A stretch of DNA of 58,981 nucleotides from NCBI GenBank assembly GCA_016291185.1, contig JAEFAI010000015.1, positions 1 through 58,981 of the forward strand, in the 5' to 3' direction. The notes beneath the pieces are model-generated. The model did not search any database. It was not told where the DNA came from and was given only the letters and a program-made list of their open reading frames with translations. A program made the translations under genes and the position numbers. The DNA comes from Bacteroidales bacterium (GTDB lineage Bacteria > Bacteroidota > Bacteroidia > Bacteroidales > UBA932). Shown here piece after piece: positions 57,501 through 58,981 of this stretch; positions within the stretch are counted from its first letter, which is position 1, and each line of letters begins with the position of its first letter.

Positions 57501-58981
57501 TCAATATTGGATTTGGAGGTTCTGTACTTTCTCCGCCAGGGCGCGCAGGCGCTCCTGCTCGAGAACGTGCTTGTATTCAATCGGAATGACCTTGATGAAG
57601 TCGTCGACCGAGCGGGCCCAGTCGTCCAGCAGCGTCCGCGCCAGGTTGGACCCGGTGTAGAGGTAGTGCTGGCGAATCAGCTCGTGCAGCTCCTTGCGGT
57701 CGAGTTTGTCGTCCACGAGGGAGATCTCGACCATGTCGAGGTTGCAGTAATAGTCGAAGACATGCTCCGGATCATAGACATAGGCCACGCCGCCGGACAT
57801 ACCGGCTGCGAAGTTGCGGCCCACGGGACCCAGGACGACCACGCGGCCGCCCGTCATGTACTCACAGCAATGGTCGCCCGCGCCTTCTACGACCGCCTTG
57901 GCGCCCGAGTTACGGACGGCGAAGCGCTGTCCGGCGCGGCCGGCGACGTACATTTCGCCACCCGTGGCGCCATAGAGGCAAGTGTTGCCGGCAATGATGT
58001 TGTCCTCAGCCTTGAACGTGGCGCGTGCGGACGGGCGGATGGCCACCCGGCCACCGCTCAAGCCCTTGCCCACGTAGTCATTGGCCTCGCCTTCCAGGCG
58101 CACGTTGATGCCCCCGGCGAGGAAAGCGCAGAAGCTCTGGCCGGCCGAGCCCTTGAACTTGATGTTCAGGGTCGAATCGGGCAGGCCCTCGGCGCCGTAC
58201 TTGGCCGCGATCCGGCCGCTGAGCATCGTACAGACGGCGCGGTCGGTGTTGGCGATGGGATACTCGAGGCTGATTTCCTCCTTCCATTCGATGGCCGGCT
58301 GGGCGGCCTTGATGATCTCGAGGTCGCGCACGGGCGGGAGCGCATGAAAGTCAGCGCCCGACCAGCCGCAGGAGCCCTCCTCTTTGAAGAGCACGCGGGA
58401 CAGGTCCACGCGTGCGGCCTTGGAGGCCGGATCCACCGGCTTGCGGACCAGCAGTTCCGTGTGGCCCACGACTTCGGAGAGGCTGCGGAAGCCCATCTCC
58501 GCAAGGTATTCCCGCACTTCCTGTGCGAGGTAGGTGAAGTAGTTGACGAGGTAGTCCGCCTTGCCGAGGAAATGCTTGCGCAGCTCGGGATCCTGCGTGG
58601 CCACGCCCGTGGGGCAGGTATTGAGGCTGCACTTGCGCATCATCACGCAACCGAGCACGATCAGCGGCAAGGTGCCGAAGCCGAACTCGTCCGCGCCGAG
58701 CAGCGACATCAGGAGCACGTCGCGGCCGGTCTTGAGCTGGCCGTCCACCTGGAGGCGGACCTGGCTGCGCAGGCCGTTGCGCGCGAGCGTCTGCTGCGCC
58801 TCAGCGAGGCCGATTTCCGGGCTGATGCCCGCGAAACGCATCGAGGATGCGGGAGAAGCTCCGGTGCCGCCCTCGGCCCCGGAAATGACGATCAGGTCGG
58901 CCTTGGCCTTGGCCACGCCGGCGGCGATCGTGCCCACGCCGCTCTCCGACACCAGCTTGACGCTGATGGCGGCGGCCGGGT
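57501..58981 (-). CDS. gltB: Glutamate synthase large subunit, 5' part outside the window
   Basis: Only the last 493 or so codons are present; the frame stays open to the window edge (…AISVKLVSESGVGTIAAGV), so the gene begins beyond 58981. The FMN-barrel part is seen in VISGAEGGTGASPASSMRFAG, the 3Fe-4S Cys motif in MRKCSLNTCPTGVATQ, and the C-terminal GXGXG beta-helix in repeated glycine-rich units (GKGLSGGRVAIRP, GATGGEMYVAGRAGQRFAVRNSGA). It makes glutamate with GltD, at the head of the visible nitrogen block. Confidence 0.96.
   Translation of the reverse strand, partial: PAAAISVKLVSESGVGTIAAGVAKAKADLIVISGAEGGTGASPASSMRFAGISPEIGLAEAQQTLARNGLRSQVRLQVDGQLKTGRDVLLMSLLGADEFGFGTLPLIVLGCVMMRKCSLNTCPTGVATQDPELRKHFLGKADYLVNYFTYLAQEVREYLAEMGFRSLSEVVGHTELLVRKPVDPASKAARVDLSRVLFKEEGSCGWSGADFHALPPVRDLEIIKAAQPAIEWKEEISLEYPIANTDRAVCTMLSGRIAAKYGAEGLPDSTLNIKFKGSAGQSFCAFLAGGINVRLEGEANDYVGKGLSGGRVAIRPSARATFKAEDNIIAGNTCLYGATGGEMYVAGRAGQRFAVRNSGAKAVVEGAGDHCCEYMTGGRVVVLGPVGRNFAAGMSGGVAYVYDPEHVFDYYCNLDMVEISLVDDKLDRKELHELIRQHYLYTGSNLARTLLDDWARSVDDFIKVIPIEYKHVLEQERLRALAEKVQNLQIQY

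Overview
The window is a GC-rich (by eye close to 60%) stretch of a Bacteroidales-type chromosome. The lineage call rests on several independent signs: promoter boxes of the Bacteroidetes form TAnnTTTG in front of many genes and the absence of clear Shine-Dalgarno sequences, an M56/TonB hybrid protein, a carboxypeptidase-regulatory-like TonB-dependent receptor, a 286-residue primary sigma factor, TamB, a glnB-amt-porin set and LytTR regulators with membrane domains. The high GC suggests an uncultured gut-type Bacteroidales rather than Bacteroides itself; I cannot name a genus.

Layout. 1-3.0 kb: end of an M56/TonB sensor-like protein, a TPR protein and a retropepsin-like protease. 3.0-4.3 kb: a LytTR regulator with dtd. 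4.4-8.6 kb: a tight operon of a TPR protein, a condensation-domain protein, an AMP-forming ligase and an acyl carrier protein, which looks like a small thiotemplate-type acyl-transfer system. 8.6-16.7 kb (minus): ClC channel, a small acidic protein, YgiQ, ArgS, RpoD and an HtrA protease. 16.8-19.5 kb: dnaN, a 3'-5' exonuclease and a small outer-membrane protein, then a shared terminator and tRNA-Thr. 19.6-27.9 kb: NhaA, a UPF0597 protein, an AbrB/acyltransferase pair, a zinc metallopeptidase, a BASS transporter, an HI0933-type flavoprotein, SRP RNA and cytidine deaminase. 28.0-32.8 kb: mnmA, a second LytTR regulator, a four-copy 20-bp repeat array, and a TonB-dependent receptor with a small periplasmic protein. 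32.8-44.5 kb: SGNH hydrolase, FAD protein, tsaD, tamB, an RsmI-like methyltransferase, mtaB, an MBL hydrolase and thiL. 44.5-46.6 kb: an accessory spot with strong hairpins, an AT-rich orphan lipoprotein, a gene fragment, a candidate structured RNA and a MITE-like element. 46.6-59 kb (minus): a nitrogen/glutamine block of glmS, asnB, porin, amt, glnB, a PurF-like enzyme, pyrG, gltD and the 3' part of gltB.

The most unusual signal is a set of palindromic elements lying inside protein-coding frames. Two genes (RsmI-like and thiL) carry an identical 28-bp palindrome read in the same frame, near their C termini but before conserved family residues. The HI0933-like flavoprotein contains a 165-bp (55-codon) insertion with about 24-bp inverted ends, and ygiQ an 84-bp (28-codon) insertion with 22-bp inverted ends. 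A related palindrome supplies the last codons and stop of the retropepsin-like gene, and further relatives lie between genes. This resembles the Rickettsia palindromic elements in behaviour, though the sequences look REP/REPIN- or MITE-like. The second strong signal is the repeat array next to the LytTR gene, which I read as its operator, placed directly upstream of the receptor promoter. The third is a promoter-to-terminator RNA gene candidate at 46.1 kb. All functional calls come from reading motifs by eye; no database search was run.
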